A DNA stretch of 64,000 nucleotides. Source: Allorhizobium sonneratiae (lineage in GTDB: Bacteria > Pseudomonadota > Alphaproteobacteria > Rhizobiales > Rhizobiaceae). Both the position numbers and the translations under genes were made by a program. The stretch covers positions 124,001 through 188,000 of the forward strand of contig NZ_JAMKOJ010000003.1 in the NCBI RefSeq assembly GCF_023700755.1, written 5' to 3'. The notes beneath the pieces were generated by a model. The model was given only the letters and a program-made list of their open reading frames with translations. It had not been told where the DNA came from and ran no database searches. Each line of letters begins with the position of its first letter. Position 1 is the stretch's first letter. Below, one piece after another: positions 25,973 through 34,513 of the stretch.

Positions 25973-28246
25973 CTACGCAAGCTGGCGAAGGGGTTGCGGT
26001 CGGTCGCTGCTAAGTCGGGAAAGCTGGCGTATTTCGACGCTGCTCAAGAGGTGGCAAATGACGGACTCGCCACCCTGATTTTCATTGGCCCTGTCGACAT
26101 GCAATCCGTCCCGGCATCCGCCGGTTTCCTCATCGATCAGAGGTGTTGAAAGATCGTTTTTTCCGCCGAACCACCCATAGGCAAGCAATGCGGCTGCCTT
26201 CCAGGTTTCGTCACCGGTTACGCGCCAGGCGGCAAGGCAGGCGGAAATCATCGCAGTCGCTTCGACCGGCTGCTGATCGAAGGGACGAGGGTCGTGACCG
26301 ACGTCGAAAAAACCATCTGTCCCGACCGGACGAAAATAGCCACCGGGGGCGATCTGCTTGCTCATGAGCCATGCAAGGGACCGCAATCCAGCGTCCATAA
26401 ATCGCGGCGTTTCTGTATCGACACCGGTCAGAAGCAAGGCTTGCGGCAACCGTCCATTGTCATAGGAAAGACCGCCTTCGAACCAAACCCAATCCTTCTT
26501 TTCCGTTTGCTCGAGCAAGGACAGCAACCGCCCGGCGAGCATCAGACGAAAGTCGGCGGCAATATGGTCTTCGGCGTTCGAGGCGCAATAGCGGTCAAGA
26601 CCGAGCAGGGTAAAGGCCCACGCGCGTGGGGAAGTGAACGTGGCAACTATTTCGAAGGCTCTCGAAAAAAGGGCCGACGCCCAGCGCCGCCTGGACGGAT
26701 CCTTGTCACTCGCCGCACAGACGCCAAGCGCCCAAAGCGTTCTCCCATGGCTATCTTCAGATCCCTCTTCTTCCAGCCAATTGCGGCTGAAGCTCATGAA
26801 GTTGCGAAACCGGGAGACCTCGGGATTCCATGCGTGCTGGATGAAGGCAGCGAAATTGGAACTCGTCGTTTCCGGGATCGCCCTTTCTCCTGCATCGAAG
26901 AGATCGCATGCAAGGATCAACGCCCGGGCATTGTCATCGACACAATAACCATGAGAGCGGTCCGGGACGGAGTAGACGGCATGCTGATAGATGCCGGTGC
27001 CGTCGCACATCAAATGAAAATGACCAAAATTGAGCGGAGGATTGGTCAAGGTCTGCTGACCGACGGGCTTCTTGACTGGCGCGACCAGTTTTAGCGAGGA
27101 GACACGCAACGCTGCACCGAAAGCTTTCATGTATTTCTCGGCCGTCTTGCCCCAGGTCATCGAGCGACTACATTCGTAAGCACGCCGCTCCATTGCCGCT
27201 CTGCGGGGCGCGTCGCCTAGCAGCTCTGCTATTGCGTTCCCGGTCGCGCCAGGATCATTGAAGGGAACGAGCAGGCCCCGACCATCGGCAAGCAACTCAC
27301 GCGCATGCCAGTAAGGCGTGGATACAACCGCCTTGCCGAGGCCAAAACTATAAGCAAGTGTTCCGGACGTCATTTGCTCTTCATCAAGGTACGGCGTGAC
27401 GTAAACGTCGCTCATCGAGATGAAATCCAACAATTTGGGCAGGTCGACAAACTGATCGAGGAAGATGACTTCCTTTTCAACTCCAAGGTCGAGGGCGCGA
27501 GCCTGAAGCTTTTCGCGATATGCTTCACCCTGCTCGCGAACGAGGTTTGGATGCGTGGCACCAAGCACCACATAAATGGCGTCGGGGCAGGCCCGAAGGA
27601 CTTCGGGCATTGCATCGATCATTACCTCGATGCCCTTGTTCGGAGAGAGCAGCCCGAAGGTCAGGATAACAGTCTTTCCCACGAATCCGAGTTTTGTTTT
27701 CGCCGGGCCGGTCTCGCAGTAAGGCACGCCAGGAATGCCATGAGCGATCACATCGATTTTGGTGGCCGGAACGCCGTAGACGCTTTGCAGCAGCGCGCGT
27801 CCCTTGTCCGCCATGACGATGACCCTCGTGGACGCAGCGACAACCTCCAGGAGAACAGACTTCTGGATCGAGCTCGGTTCAGCCAATACCGTGTGCAATG
27901 TCGTAACGACCGGCATCTTCAGACGCGAAACAAGTGCCATGATGTTGCGGCCCGCAACGCCCCCGAAGATGCCAAATTCATGTTGCAGCGAAACGATATC
28001 GTATCCACCGGCATTCAGCAGATCGGCGGCGGCCACATATTCGGCAGTCGTGTCTTCGTGGATTTCCGCGATGACTTTCGGAGGGTACGGATAGACCTTG
28101 TCGCCATCGGTCATAGCAACAATCCCCACCTCAACCTCGTCAAATGATACCGATATTGCATCACTCACATCGCTGGTGAATGTCGCGATCCCGCAATGCC
28201 TGGGAAGCGAGTTGCCGACAAATGCCAGTTTTCTGCATGTCGCCAT
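25973..28246 (-). CDS. GT4 glycosyltransferase fused to a large C-terminal alpha-helical (glycosidase-toroid-like) domain
   Basis: A soluble protein of 757 residues in two parts. Residues ~1-390 are a GT-B retaining glycosyltransferase: the N-domain LAFVGNSLPRHCGIATFTSD, the C-domain FGLLSPNKGIEVMIDAMPEV, and the nucleotide-sugar segment YLDEEQMTSGTLAYSFGLGK ending in LLADGRGLLVPF. Residues ~410-757 form an alpha-helical domain with HGYCVDDNARALILACDLFD, EGSEDSHGRTLWALG, WFEGGLSYDNGRLPQALLL and FDQQPVEATAMISACLAAW. These His/Asp-rich helix-turn motifs are typical of (alpha/alpha)6 toroids of glycosidases and epimerases. AAGGAAC precedes the ATG. Linked to the GH130 gene, it suggests making and remodelling of an intracellular mannoside-type glycan; this is inference. 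Confidence 0.85.
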   Translation of the reverse strand: MATCRKLAFVGNSLPRHCGIATFTSDVSDAISVSFDEVEVGIVAMTDGDKVYPYPPKVIAEIHEDTTAEYVAAADLLNAGGYDIVSLQHEFGIFGGVAGRNIMALVSRLKMPVVTTLHTVLAEPSSIQKSVLLEVVAASTRVIVMADKGRALLQSVYGVPATKIDVIAHGIPGVPYCETGPAKTKLGFVGKTVILTFGLLSPNKGIEVMIDAMPEVLRACPDAIYVVLGATHPNLVREQGEAYREKLQARALDLGVEKEVIFLDQFVDLPKLLDFISMSDVYVTPYLDEEQMTSGTLAYSFGLGKAVVSTPYWHARELLADGRGLLVPFNDPGATGNAIAELLGDAPRRAAMERRAYECSRSMTWGKTAEKYMKAFGAALRVSSLKLVAPVKKPVGQQTLTNPPLNFGHFHLMCDGTGIYQHAVYSVPDRSHGYCVDDNARALILACDLFDAGERAIPETTSSNFAAFIQHAWNPEVSRFRNFMSFSRNWLEEEGSEDSHGRTLWALGVCAASDKDPSRRRWASALFSRAFEIVATFTSPRAWAFTLLGLDRYCASNAEDHIAADFRLMLAGRLLSLLEQTEKKDWVWFEGGLSYDNGRLPQALLLTGVDTETPRFMDAGLRSLAWLMSKQIAPGGYFRPVGTDGFFDVGHDPRPFDQQPVEATAMISACLAAWRVTGDETWKAAALLAYGWFGGKNDLSTPLIDEETGGCRDGLHVDRANENQGGESVICHLLSSVEIRQLSRLSSDRPQPLRQLA

Positions 28247-28565
28247 TTCAGTCGTTCCTTCGTGAAAAGCCGAACAGCAAAGGATCTGCGCAATTGCGCT
28301 TCGCCCCCCACGGCCATTCCATCAGGCCTTTGGGTCGCTGATAAAAAATTCCGGGAAGGTGTTTTGCGTGTAGATGGCTTGATATTTTAAATAATTACGC
28401 TCTCAAAGAACGTCATAATATATATACATCATCAGCTCACTCGAATTAAGGCGATTTGAAACTTTATTTGCATAAATTTTATTTTCTTTTTTACAGTTTC
28501 AATTCGAAGTATTTTCTGAAAGATACTGAACATCCGCAGACAGTATTATCGATCGAATTCCTGAT
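28247..28565. other. AT-rich promoter-type region upstream of the glycosyltransferase operon
   Basis: About 320 bases, strongly A/T-rich from 28370 to 28560, with no open frame of note. It lies upstream of the GT4-GH130 genes and downstream of the transglutaminase-fold gene, so it probably holds the promoter of the former. I found no clear intrinsic terminator and no ECF-type promoter match. Confidence 0.5.
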
Positions 28566-29378
28566 CTATACGGCTTCGGGCACTTCGTAAGTCCATACCC
28601 GAAATGCCTTCAGAATATGCGGGCCGAATGAATTGATCAGCGGGACGTCGGCGGCGTCGCGGCCGCGCGCCACAACGATCCGGCCAATCCGAGGCGTATT
28701 GTTGCGAGGATCGAACGTTCGCCACGCACCAGCGAGATAAACCTCGATCCATGCGCTGAAGTCCATCGGATCGACAACAGGCACCCCAATATCGCCCAGG
28801 TGGCCGTTTATGTAGCGTGCAGGAATATTGAGGCAGCGGCAGAACGTCACTGCCAGATGGGCGAAGTCGCGACAAACGCCGATGCGCTCCTGGTAGGTCT
28901 CGAAGGCCGTTCGAGTGGACCGCGCTTGCATGTAGTCGAAAAGAACGTGGCTGTGGACAAAATCGCAGATTGCCTGCACCCGGCTCCATCCCGGACTGAT
29001 ATGACCGAACGTGTCCCATGCGATCTGGCTGAGGCGGTCAGTTTCACAATAGCGGCTGCCGGTGAGGTAAACGAGGCAATCGTCCGGCAAATCCGGAACC
29101 GCCATTTCTTGCGCGAATGGCAGTACCTGGTCGGGCTTGCCATCGTCCCAGATCGTTGCATCCCCCCAAATCGTGAGGTCGCCTGCCGGAGCCACGAGCC
29201 GCCGGCATAGGTTGCCGAAAAGGTCATGGTAGGTTGATGTCGGAACGATGGGATTTGTAAAAACCGTTTCAGGGACTCGAAGATCTGCAAACGAGTCCGG
29301 ATGGACTGAAAGCAGGCAGACCAGAGCAGTCGGCTGCTGACAGGTCAGCGTGATCTCATATCCGCAGCGTATCAACAT
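28566..29378 (-). CDS. Transglutaminase-fold (cysteine peptidase-like) family protein with Ser at the catalytic His position
   Basis: A cytoplasmic protein of 270 residues with an N-terminal beta domain (about 1-150) and a transglutaminase core. The Cys motif ERIGVCRDFAHLAVTFCRCL is clear. The expected D-x-H-AW motif reads DPMDFSAWIEVYLAGAWRTF, so the catalytic His is Ser while the following Asp (FDPRNN) is kept. The C-terminal stretch RIGRIVVARGRDAADVPLI is characteristic of a rhizobial subfamily that often lies beside stress-type genes. A Cys-dependent activity with altered chemistry, or a binding role, is possible. It is the last gene of a tight operon, ten bases after DUF1488. Confidence 0.82.
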   Translation of the reverse strand: MLIRCGYEITLTCQQPTALVCLLSVHPDSFADLRVPETVFTNPIVPTSTYHDLFGNLCRRLVAPAGDLTIWGDATIWDDGKPDQVLPFAQEMAVPDLPDDCLVYLTGSRYCETDRLSQIAWDTFGHISPGWSRVQAICDFVHSHVLFDYMQARSTRTAFETYQERIGVCRDFAHLAVTFCRCLNIPARYINGHLGDIGVPVVDPMDFSAWIEVYLAGAWRTFDPRNNTPRIGRIVVARGRDAADVPLINSFGPHILKAFRVWTYEVPEAV

Positions 29379-29388
29379 TTGTAATCGC

Positions 29389-29664
29389 TCACCGAAAATC
29401 CGTCGCGGTCAACGTGACGATGTTGCGGCGGCCCTTCGAGTAGACTCGACTTGCCACATCATAGATGGCCTTTCGGTAAGTATCGAATGCTGAAAGGAAA
29501 CTCGCCTCCGCCGACCATGCCTGTGAGGATTTTTTATCCAAACCCGCAATTGCATCCAATTCAACGAAGAAGCGGATTTCAAACATTCCATCATGTCCGG
29601 CGAAGCGCACAGCTTTTCGTGTCTCGTCGTAGCTGCGGCTGGCATTCGGGAAGGAAAGCGTCAT
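29389..29664 (-). CDS. DUF1488 family protein
   Basis: A small protein of 91 residues with the DUF1488 pattern: MTLSFPNASRSYDETRKAVR, then RFAGHDGMFEIRFFVELDAI, and the C-terminal VYSKGRRNIVTLTATDF. The family is widespread in Alpha- and Betaproteobacteria and has no known function. GGAG eight bases upstream favours this ATG over one two codons earlier. It lies two bases after the preceding gene and ten before the transglutaminase-fold gene, so the three are co-transcribed. Confidence 0.82.
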   Translation of the reverse strand: MTLSFPNASRSYDETRKAVRFAGHDGMFEIRFFVELDAIAGLDKKSSQAWSAEASFLSAFDTYRKAIYDVASRVYSKGRRNIVTLTATDFR

Positions 29665-29666
29665 GA

Positions 29667-29990
29667 TCATAGCTCCTTTGGAGGATCTCGTTCCGGATCA
29701 GACGGCCTTAAGAGTCGTCCTTCCTGATGAGCGATATTGTGTAGATTAAGGGAGAGCATACCATGCGTGGCGGAGGCCTTGTTCAGCCCGGTCAGGTGTT
29801 GCCCGTCTATGATGGCGGGAGCACCACTGTACACATGATAGACCGTCCATGACCGGTCCAATTCAATACGGCGTCCGAATTGGTTTTCGTCCGTGCTGGG
29901 ACCGGGAGCGCCGCCTTCGTTTTCCCAAACGCTGATCGCGGCACTCCGCAGCTTGCGTATAATCACAATGTTATCGGCGGTCATGGTCAT
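29667..29990 (-). CDS. Conserved hypothetical protein (107 aa)
   Basis: A soluble protein opening MTMTADNIVIIRKLRSAAIS, with a Gly/Pro-rich turn and the segment QFGRRIELDRSWTVYHVYSG followed by GLNKASATHGMLSLNLHNIA. The pattern is that of short rhizobial proteins of unknown function. AAGGA lies before the ATG. It is placed in the middle of a compact operon, two bases before DUF1488 and about 55 bases after the 48-residue basic protein. Confidence 0.72.
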   Translation of the reverse strand: MTMTADNIVIIRKLRSAAISVWENEGGAPGPSTDENQFGRRIELDRSWTVYHVYSGAPAIIDGQHLTGLNKASATHGMLSLNLHNIAHQEGRLLRPSDPERDPPKEL

Positions 29991-30046
29991 CCATTCCTTT
30001 GTCCGGCGACGCAGCGATCCTTATGTCGGGGGCCACACGAGTTGTT

Positions 30047-30193
30047 TCACGACTGCTTGGGTCTTGGGCCTTTCTCTTGGCCGGCGGCGGCAAGCTTCAT
30101 TTGGCCACCGAACGTGTTCTCGGGCTTTGGAGCCGCCTTTTCCTTCTTCGGCTTCCTGATTTCACGGTTGCTTTTCTTCTGTCCCTTAGCCAT
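30047..30193 (-). CDS. Small Lys-rich conserved protein (48 aa)
   Basis: A very basic peptide that begins MAKGQKKSNREIRKPKKEKA and continues with FGGQMKLAAA and ends PRPKQS. The MAKGQ-x-x-SNRE-x-(K/R)KPK start is a recurring small protein of rhizobia and relatives, with no known role; nucleic-acid binding is plausible from its charge. AGGAG ten bases upstream supports the start. Its ATG lies within the last codons of the preceding gene (8-base overlap), so translation is probably coupled. Confidence 0.72.
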   Translation of the reverse strand: MAKGQKKSNREIRKPKKEKAAPKPENTFGGQMKLAAAGQEKGPRPKQS

Positions 30194-30491
30194 GAGCGAA
30201 GGTCTCCTCTAGAAGGGTCGATGCGCTGTCGGATTGACGCGCAAAAGCAGGTTCGAGCAGGTCCTGGCTGACAACCCGTTCATAACGCTCGTTGTCGCTA
30301 CGCATCCGGTATTGCAGCGAATTTCCGGCGGCAGGCAATGTCGCGGTGATATGGTAGGTCTCAGCCGGACTACCGATGCCCGTCGGAAGTCCGCGCTTCT
30401 TTCTGACAATCTGTCCAATTGAGTAAAGATGGGTAGGCGCGGCACGCCTCTCTGGGCGTCCACGATGATTTATTGAAGGTATTTTTGTCAT
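30186..30491 (-). CDS. Conserved hypothetical protein (101 aa)
   Basis: A protein with an Arg-rich start (INHRGRPERR), then a predicted small beta-barrel (HLYSIGQIVRKKRGL, AETYHITATLPAAGNSLQYR, then RSDNERYERVVSQDLLEPAF) that resembles SH3/KOW-like strand order. Families of this kind occur in rhizobia without known function. Its ATG overlaps the stop of the preceding gene (ATGA arrangement), and its end overlaps the start of the 48-residue protein, so it is part of one operon. Confidence 0.72.
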   Translation of the reverse strand: MTKIPSINHRGRPERRAAPTHLYSIGQIVRKKRGLPTGIGSPAETYHITATLPAAGNSLQYRMRSDNERYERVVSQDLLEPAFARQSDSASTLLEETFAHG

Positions 30492-30751
30492 GACTGGTCA
30501 TGGTCCCTTTCGATTAAAGTGTGGAGATCAGCCATCGCGATCGGCACCATTTGTTGCGCCGTGCTTTTAGAGCCGATGGCCGGTAGAAAGATGAATGCCC
30601 CTGTACGACGCCAGGCAAGTCGGGCGGCGGCTTCAATCTGCACTTCGTCGTAGTCGATGCGATAAAGTCCGGCAGGTTGCCGTGCCGTGAAAGATGGCAA
30701 TCGAAAGGGGAACGAAAAATCGACGTTGGTTTGTTCAGTGCGTGTTGTCAT
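30488..30751 (-). CDS. Conserved hypothetical protein (87 aa), first gene of the small-protein operon
   Basis: A short protein beginning MTTRTEQTNVDFSFPFRLPS. Its centre reads PAGLYRIDYDEVQIEAAARL and AWRRTGAFIFLPAIGSKSTA, and it ends LHTLIERDHDQS. Predicted strands and a helix suggest a small folded domain, but I recognise no family. AGGGC precedes the ATG weakly. It is the first of six overlapping or nearly adjacent genes that end with the transglutaminase-fold protein. Confidence 0.68.
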   Translation of the reverse strand: MTTRTEQTNVDFSFPFRLPSFTARQPAGLYRIDYDEVQIEAAARLAWRRTGAFIFLPAIGSKSTAQQMVPIAMADLHTLIERDHDQS

Positions 30752-31370
30752 GATGCCCTCTCAAATGAATTGCCTCGATGAGGCGACGTGGGTCTTCCGT
30801 ATGAACCAGAACACCGAGATGACCTTCAGGACACCAAGTCAGTGGCAACCAGCAAAGTTTGCGACCCGGAGAAATCCGATCGCATCAGCAATGGCCACAC
30901 GGATTTATTTCTTTGTTCGGGAGGTAAAAGGCGGGGTCTCTGACGCCGCAAAGCCAATTCGGCCAAAACAACTATTTGTTGATATGGGGCTGCCGCACGT
31001 AAAATGCAACGCCAGGCATAATAATAATAAATCGGATAGCTTCACATAAACGAGTTTCTATCGAAATTAATGTTCCCTTCGCGAATGCAGTCCACTTCCG
31101 CCGCTGCCTAGAGCATCAGATGCATAGCTTGAACTGCAGCCTCCACGGTCGCAAATCTGCAGCGCTCAACGATGGTTCAGCGACGGACTCAATGTCCGAC
31201 TTTTTAGCAAGAGGAAACTTCCTTTAACGGCTGGAATGACGGCGCATAGCTGCCTAGGGCGGAGTATGATCAGTTAACAGGGCTTCTTCATTCCCAAGCC
31301 AGCTAAATCATGCCGCTTCATAAAACCACCCGGGTCCCGATCCCGAGCGTCGTCGTTCCTGCCCCATCCC
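30752..31370. other. Non-coding region between the small-protein operon and mgtE
   Basis: About 620 bases without a convincing gene. It must hold the promoter of the leftward operon. A sequence resembling the EcfG stress promoter occurs near 31049-31076 on the minus strand (GGAAC, 19 bases, CGTT), but its spacer is longer than the usual 16-17. The right part (31120-31370) is ordinary sequence with no motif I can name and may contain the edge of the accessory block. Confidence 0.45.
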
Positions 31371-32747
31371 CTACAGCAACGTCCCACTCAAAATCGCCAG
31401 TGCGACCGTAAAATAGATCACCAGACCTGAGACATCCACCAATGTCGCTACAAAAGGAGCGGAGGCGCTGGCGGGGTCTAGCCGCAGTTTTTGCAGGATG
31501 AAGGGCAGCATGGAGCCGGCCATGGAGCCGAACAGCACGATGCCGATCAGCGCGGCAAAGACGGTGAAGCCGATCATGATCCAGTGCGGGCCGTAATCGT
31601 AAAGGCCGAGATGTTGCCAGAGCGAAATGCGGGCAAAGCCGACAAGGCCGAGAATGGCCCCGAGTGTGACGCCGGTCGGCAGTTCGCGCAGCGCCACGCG
31701 CCACCAGTCCGACAGTTTCAGCTCGCCCACGGCCAGCGCCCGGATGATCAGCGAGGTGGCCTGCGAGCCGGAATTGCCGCCCGAACTCATGATCAGCGGG
31801 ATGAACAGCGTCAGCACCACGGCCTTTTCCAGCTCGGTTTCAAAATGCTGCATGGCGCTGGCCGTCAGCATTTCCCCGAGAAACAGCGCGCAGAGCCAGC
31901 CCGCCCGCTTCTTGATCATGCTGGCAAAGCCGATCTGCATATAGGGCTTGCCGAGCGCTTCCATGCCGCCGAATTTCTGCGCATCCTCGGTGGTGTCGGC
32001 AATCATCGTGTCGATCACGTCGTCAACGGTGACAATGCCCAGCATCTGCTGATTGTCATCAACGACCGGCAGGGCGAGCAGATTGTTCTTGCGGATCAGT
32101 CGCGCCACATCCTCCTGCGCCATGAAAGGCGAGGCGGAGACCATGCCTTCGCGGCGGGTGAGTGTCAGGATCGAGGCATTCTGGTCGCCGGTGATCAACC
32201 GGCGCAGCGTCACCACGCCGGTCAGACAGTGGGTTTCGTGATCCAGCACATAGATGGCATAGACCGTCTCGCTGGCATTTTCGACCTTTTTGACATGGTC
32301 CAGCGTTTCGCCCACCGTCATCGTGTCCGGCACGCTGACGAATTCGGTGGTCATGATCGATCCGGCTGTGCGTTGCGGATAGGTCATCAGATGTGAGACG
32401 GCCTTGGCCGTCAGCGGATCGAGACGGCCGAAAATCACGCCGCGCTTGCGCTCTTCCATTGCCTGGAAAATATCGGCCACCCGGTCATGGGCGGTGGCCT
32501 TCAGCAGCTTCGCCGACTGCTCCACCGGCATTGCGGCGAGAATGTCGGCGGCATGGCTGAGTTCAGGGCGTGCAATGATGCGAAGCGCCTTCTGCTGCGG
32601 CATATTGCCCAACAGCTCGGCGGCTTCTTCAATGTCAAGCGCATTCAGTTGTTCGACACGCTCAGCGGTCGTCACCTTGCTGAGGCTGTCATTCAGAATA
32701 TGACGGGCGGCTGAGCCGGCCCGGCTGGGAAAGCTTTGGATATTCAT
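31371..32747 (-). CDS. mgtE: Magnesium transporter MgtE
   Basis: An inner-membrane Mg2+ channel of 458 residues, the usual length. It has the N-terminal superhelical domain (about 20-135), two CBS domains (about 135-265, with VTLRRLITGDQNASILTLTR and LPVVDDNQQMLGIVTVDDVI), and five transmembrane helices containing the family signature IPLIMSSGGNSGSQATSLII and ATLVDVSGLVIYF with the pore Asp. The frame is open for another 112 codons upstream, but the ATG used gives a family-like start and has AAGGCGAG before it. It stands alone, downstream of the MFS gene on the same strand. Confidence 0.95.
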   Translation of the reverse strand: MNIQSFPSRAGSAARHILNDSLSKVTTAERVEQLNALDIEEAAELLGNMPQQKALRIIARPELSHAADILAAMPVEQSAKLLKATAHDRVADIFQAMEERKRGVIFGRLDPLTAKAVSHLMTYPQRTAGSIMTTEFVSVPDTMTVGETLDHVKKVENASETVYAIYVLDHETHCLTGVVTLRRLITGDQNASILTLTRREGMVSASPFMAQEDVARLIRKNNLLALPVVDDNQQMLGIVTVDDVIDTMIADTTEDAQKFGGMEALGKPYMQIGFASMIKKRAGWLCALFLGEMLTASAMQHFETELEKAVVLTLFIPLIMSSGGNSGSQATSLIIRALAVGELKLSDWWRVALRELPTGVTLGAILGLVGFARISLWQHLGLYDYGPHWIMIGFTVFAALIGIVLFGSMAGSMLPFILQKLRLDPASASAPFVATLVDVSGLVIYFTVALAILSGTLL

Positions 32748-33024
32748 GCTCGCCTTTCCGTCGATCGATACGCCGTAACGGGACCGACCGGGCGAGCTGA
32801 CGGAGATGTCAGAGCACGATGGCCGCGTACGGCACAGACAATCGACTGCTACTGTCGCTTGGCATCTGAGGGATGGCTCCGTTAATATCCGCGCCACAGC
32901 CAAAGCTGCGCACGTCTTCTCATAACTGTCGCGATTGCCTTGAAAAGTCAAGGCCTCTCGCATCTGAATGGTTGAAGATGATGACAGTTTTGCAAAAGCA
33001 AACCATTTGCTTTTGCGCGTGTTT

Positions 33025-34266
33025 TCAGACTGTTGTGCCGATGTGGCGGCTGGCTCCGGCTTTGTCCTGGCGGTCAACCGCAACGGAGATCAGGAAGACG
33101 ATCAGGCCCAGAAAAGAGAGTGCCGCGCCGACATAGCCGGTGGCGCCATAGCCATAGCCCCAGGTGATCACCAACCCACCAAGCCAGGCGCCGAGCGCAT
33201 TGGCCAGGTTGAAGGCGGAGTGGTTGGTGGCGGCGGCCAGCGTCTGGGCATCCGCTGCCACATCCATCAGCCGGGTCTGCACCGCCGGGCAGGCGGCAAA
33301 GCCGCAGCCTGTGAGCAAAACGCAGATGAACAGCATCACGGGATTGGAGGCCGTCAGGGAAAACAGTGTCATCATCGCAATGTTGAAGACAAGCATCCCG
33401 CCAATCGTGCCTTTGAGCGAGTAATCGGCAAGGCGTGAACCGACGATATTGCCGATATTCATGCCGATGCCAAACAGGGTCAGCACGATGGGAATGGTTT
33501 CCACCGGCAGACCGGCAGTATCCGTCGTTGTCTTGGCAATATAGCTGAAGATGGAGAACATGCCGCCGAAACCAACCGCTGCCACCAGAAAGCAGAGCCA
33601 GACCTGAAGCCGGGTGAAGGCGCTGAGTTCACGCGCCATGCTGGCGCCTTCCGCCACCCGATCCTTGTGCATGTGAATGGCGATCATCGCCATGGTCACC
33701 GCGCCGATCAGGCCGACCGTGACGAAAGCGGCGCGCCAGCTCAGCATCTGCCCGAGAAAGGTGGTGATCGGTGTGCCAATCAGGGTTGCAATCGTCAGGC
33801 CCATCATCACCCGGCCCACGGCGCGCGCCCGCTTGTTGGGCGCGGCCATTTTGGCGGCAACCAGAGCGGCCACGCCGAAATAGGCGCCATGCGGCAGGCC
33901 GGTGAGAAAGCGCAGCAGGGTAAAGCTTGAAAAACTTGGGGCAAAAGCGCTGGCCAGATTGCCGATGAAAAAAATGCCCATCAGCATCAACAGCAGCGTT
34001 TTGCGCGGCAGCTTGGCCGAAAGGGCGGCAATGGCCGGCGCGCCGATCACCACGCCCAGCGCATAGGCGCTGATCACGCGGCCCGCTTCCGGTACGCTGA
34101 CATGATAGGTCTTGGCCACTTCCGGCAGAAGGCCCATGATGGCGAATTCACCCGTGCCGATGCCGAAGCCGCCAACCGCAAGGGCCAGTTCGATCAACAG
34201 CACCTTGCGCGGTGAAAGGTTGACGCTGTCGTGGTGGCGTGAAGCAAACTGGGTCGCATCATTCAT
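33025..34266 (-). CDS. MFS transporter, DHA1/AraJ-like
   Basis: An inner-membrane exporter of 413 residues with 12 predicted helices. The N-terminal pattern ELALAVGGFGIGTGEFAIMG and LLPEVAKTYHVSVPEAGRVI is that of the drug:H+ antiporter group that includes AraJ, YdhP and chloramphenicol-resistance proteins. The cytoplasmic loop LRFLTGLPHGAYFGVAALVA and the RARAVGRVMMGLT segment follow, with a GxxxGxPxxT-type motif C (IGTPITTFLG) in helix 5. The substrate cannot be told. It lies alone with a ~280-base gap to mgtE and diverges from the lipid-kinase gene. Confidence 0.88.
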   Translation of the reverse strand: MNDATQFASRHHDSVNLSPRKVLLIELALAVGGFGIGTGEFAIMGLLPEVAKTYHVSVPEAGRVISAYALGVVIGAPAIAALSAKLPRKTLLLMLMGIFFIGNLASAFAPSFSSFTLLRFLTGLPHGAYFGVAALVAAKMAAPNKRARAVGRVMMGLTIATLIGTPITTFLGQMLSWRAAFVTVGLIGAVTMAMIAIHMHKDRVAEGASMARELSAFTRLQVWLCFLVAAVGFGGMFSIFSYIAKTTTDTAGLPVETIPIVLTLFGIGMNIGNIVGSRLADYSLKGTIGGMLVFNIAMMTLFSLTASNPVMLFICVLLTGCGFAACPAVQTRLMDVAADAQTLAAATNHSAFNLANALGAWLGGLVITWGYGYGATGYVGAALSFLGLIVFLISVAVDRQDKAGASRHIGTTV

Positions 34267-34513
34267 CGGATCATCATCTGTATGGCTGGGGAGGCGGGTT
34301 GCGCCTGGATTATGGACTACTATCCGCCTGAATCGGCGAGCAAATCATATATGGCATTTATAGCAGGTCATGTTGCGTTGCGGTAGAAAGGAAAGCACGG
34401 CACTTGATCTTTTTCAAGGTGATGCCGATCTCTTGAAAAGAACAGGTGGCGATCAGCTCGTTCCTCTCCGTGAGGTGATAGATGAGCGATAACTTCAAAG
34501 GTGTGACGCAAAG

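Noticed and set aside
30687..31049. Plus-strand frame of 120 codons opposite the start of the small-protein operon
   Set aside because: It overlaps a better supported gene, lacks a ribosome site and has no family features.
31049..31076. GGAAC-N19-CGTT on the minus strand, like an EcfG general-stress promoter upstream of the small-protein operon
   Set aside because: The spacer is 19 bases rather than 16-17 and the site lies ~300 bases from the first gene, so the match is too weak to claim.
32748..33083. 112 extra codons in frame upstream of mgtE
   Set aside because: The extension has no ribosome site or MgtE similarity; the ATG at 32747 has AAGGCGAG before it and gives the normal length.
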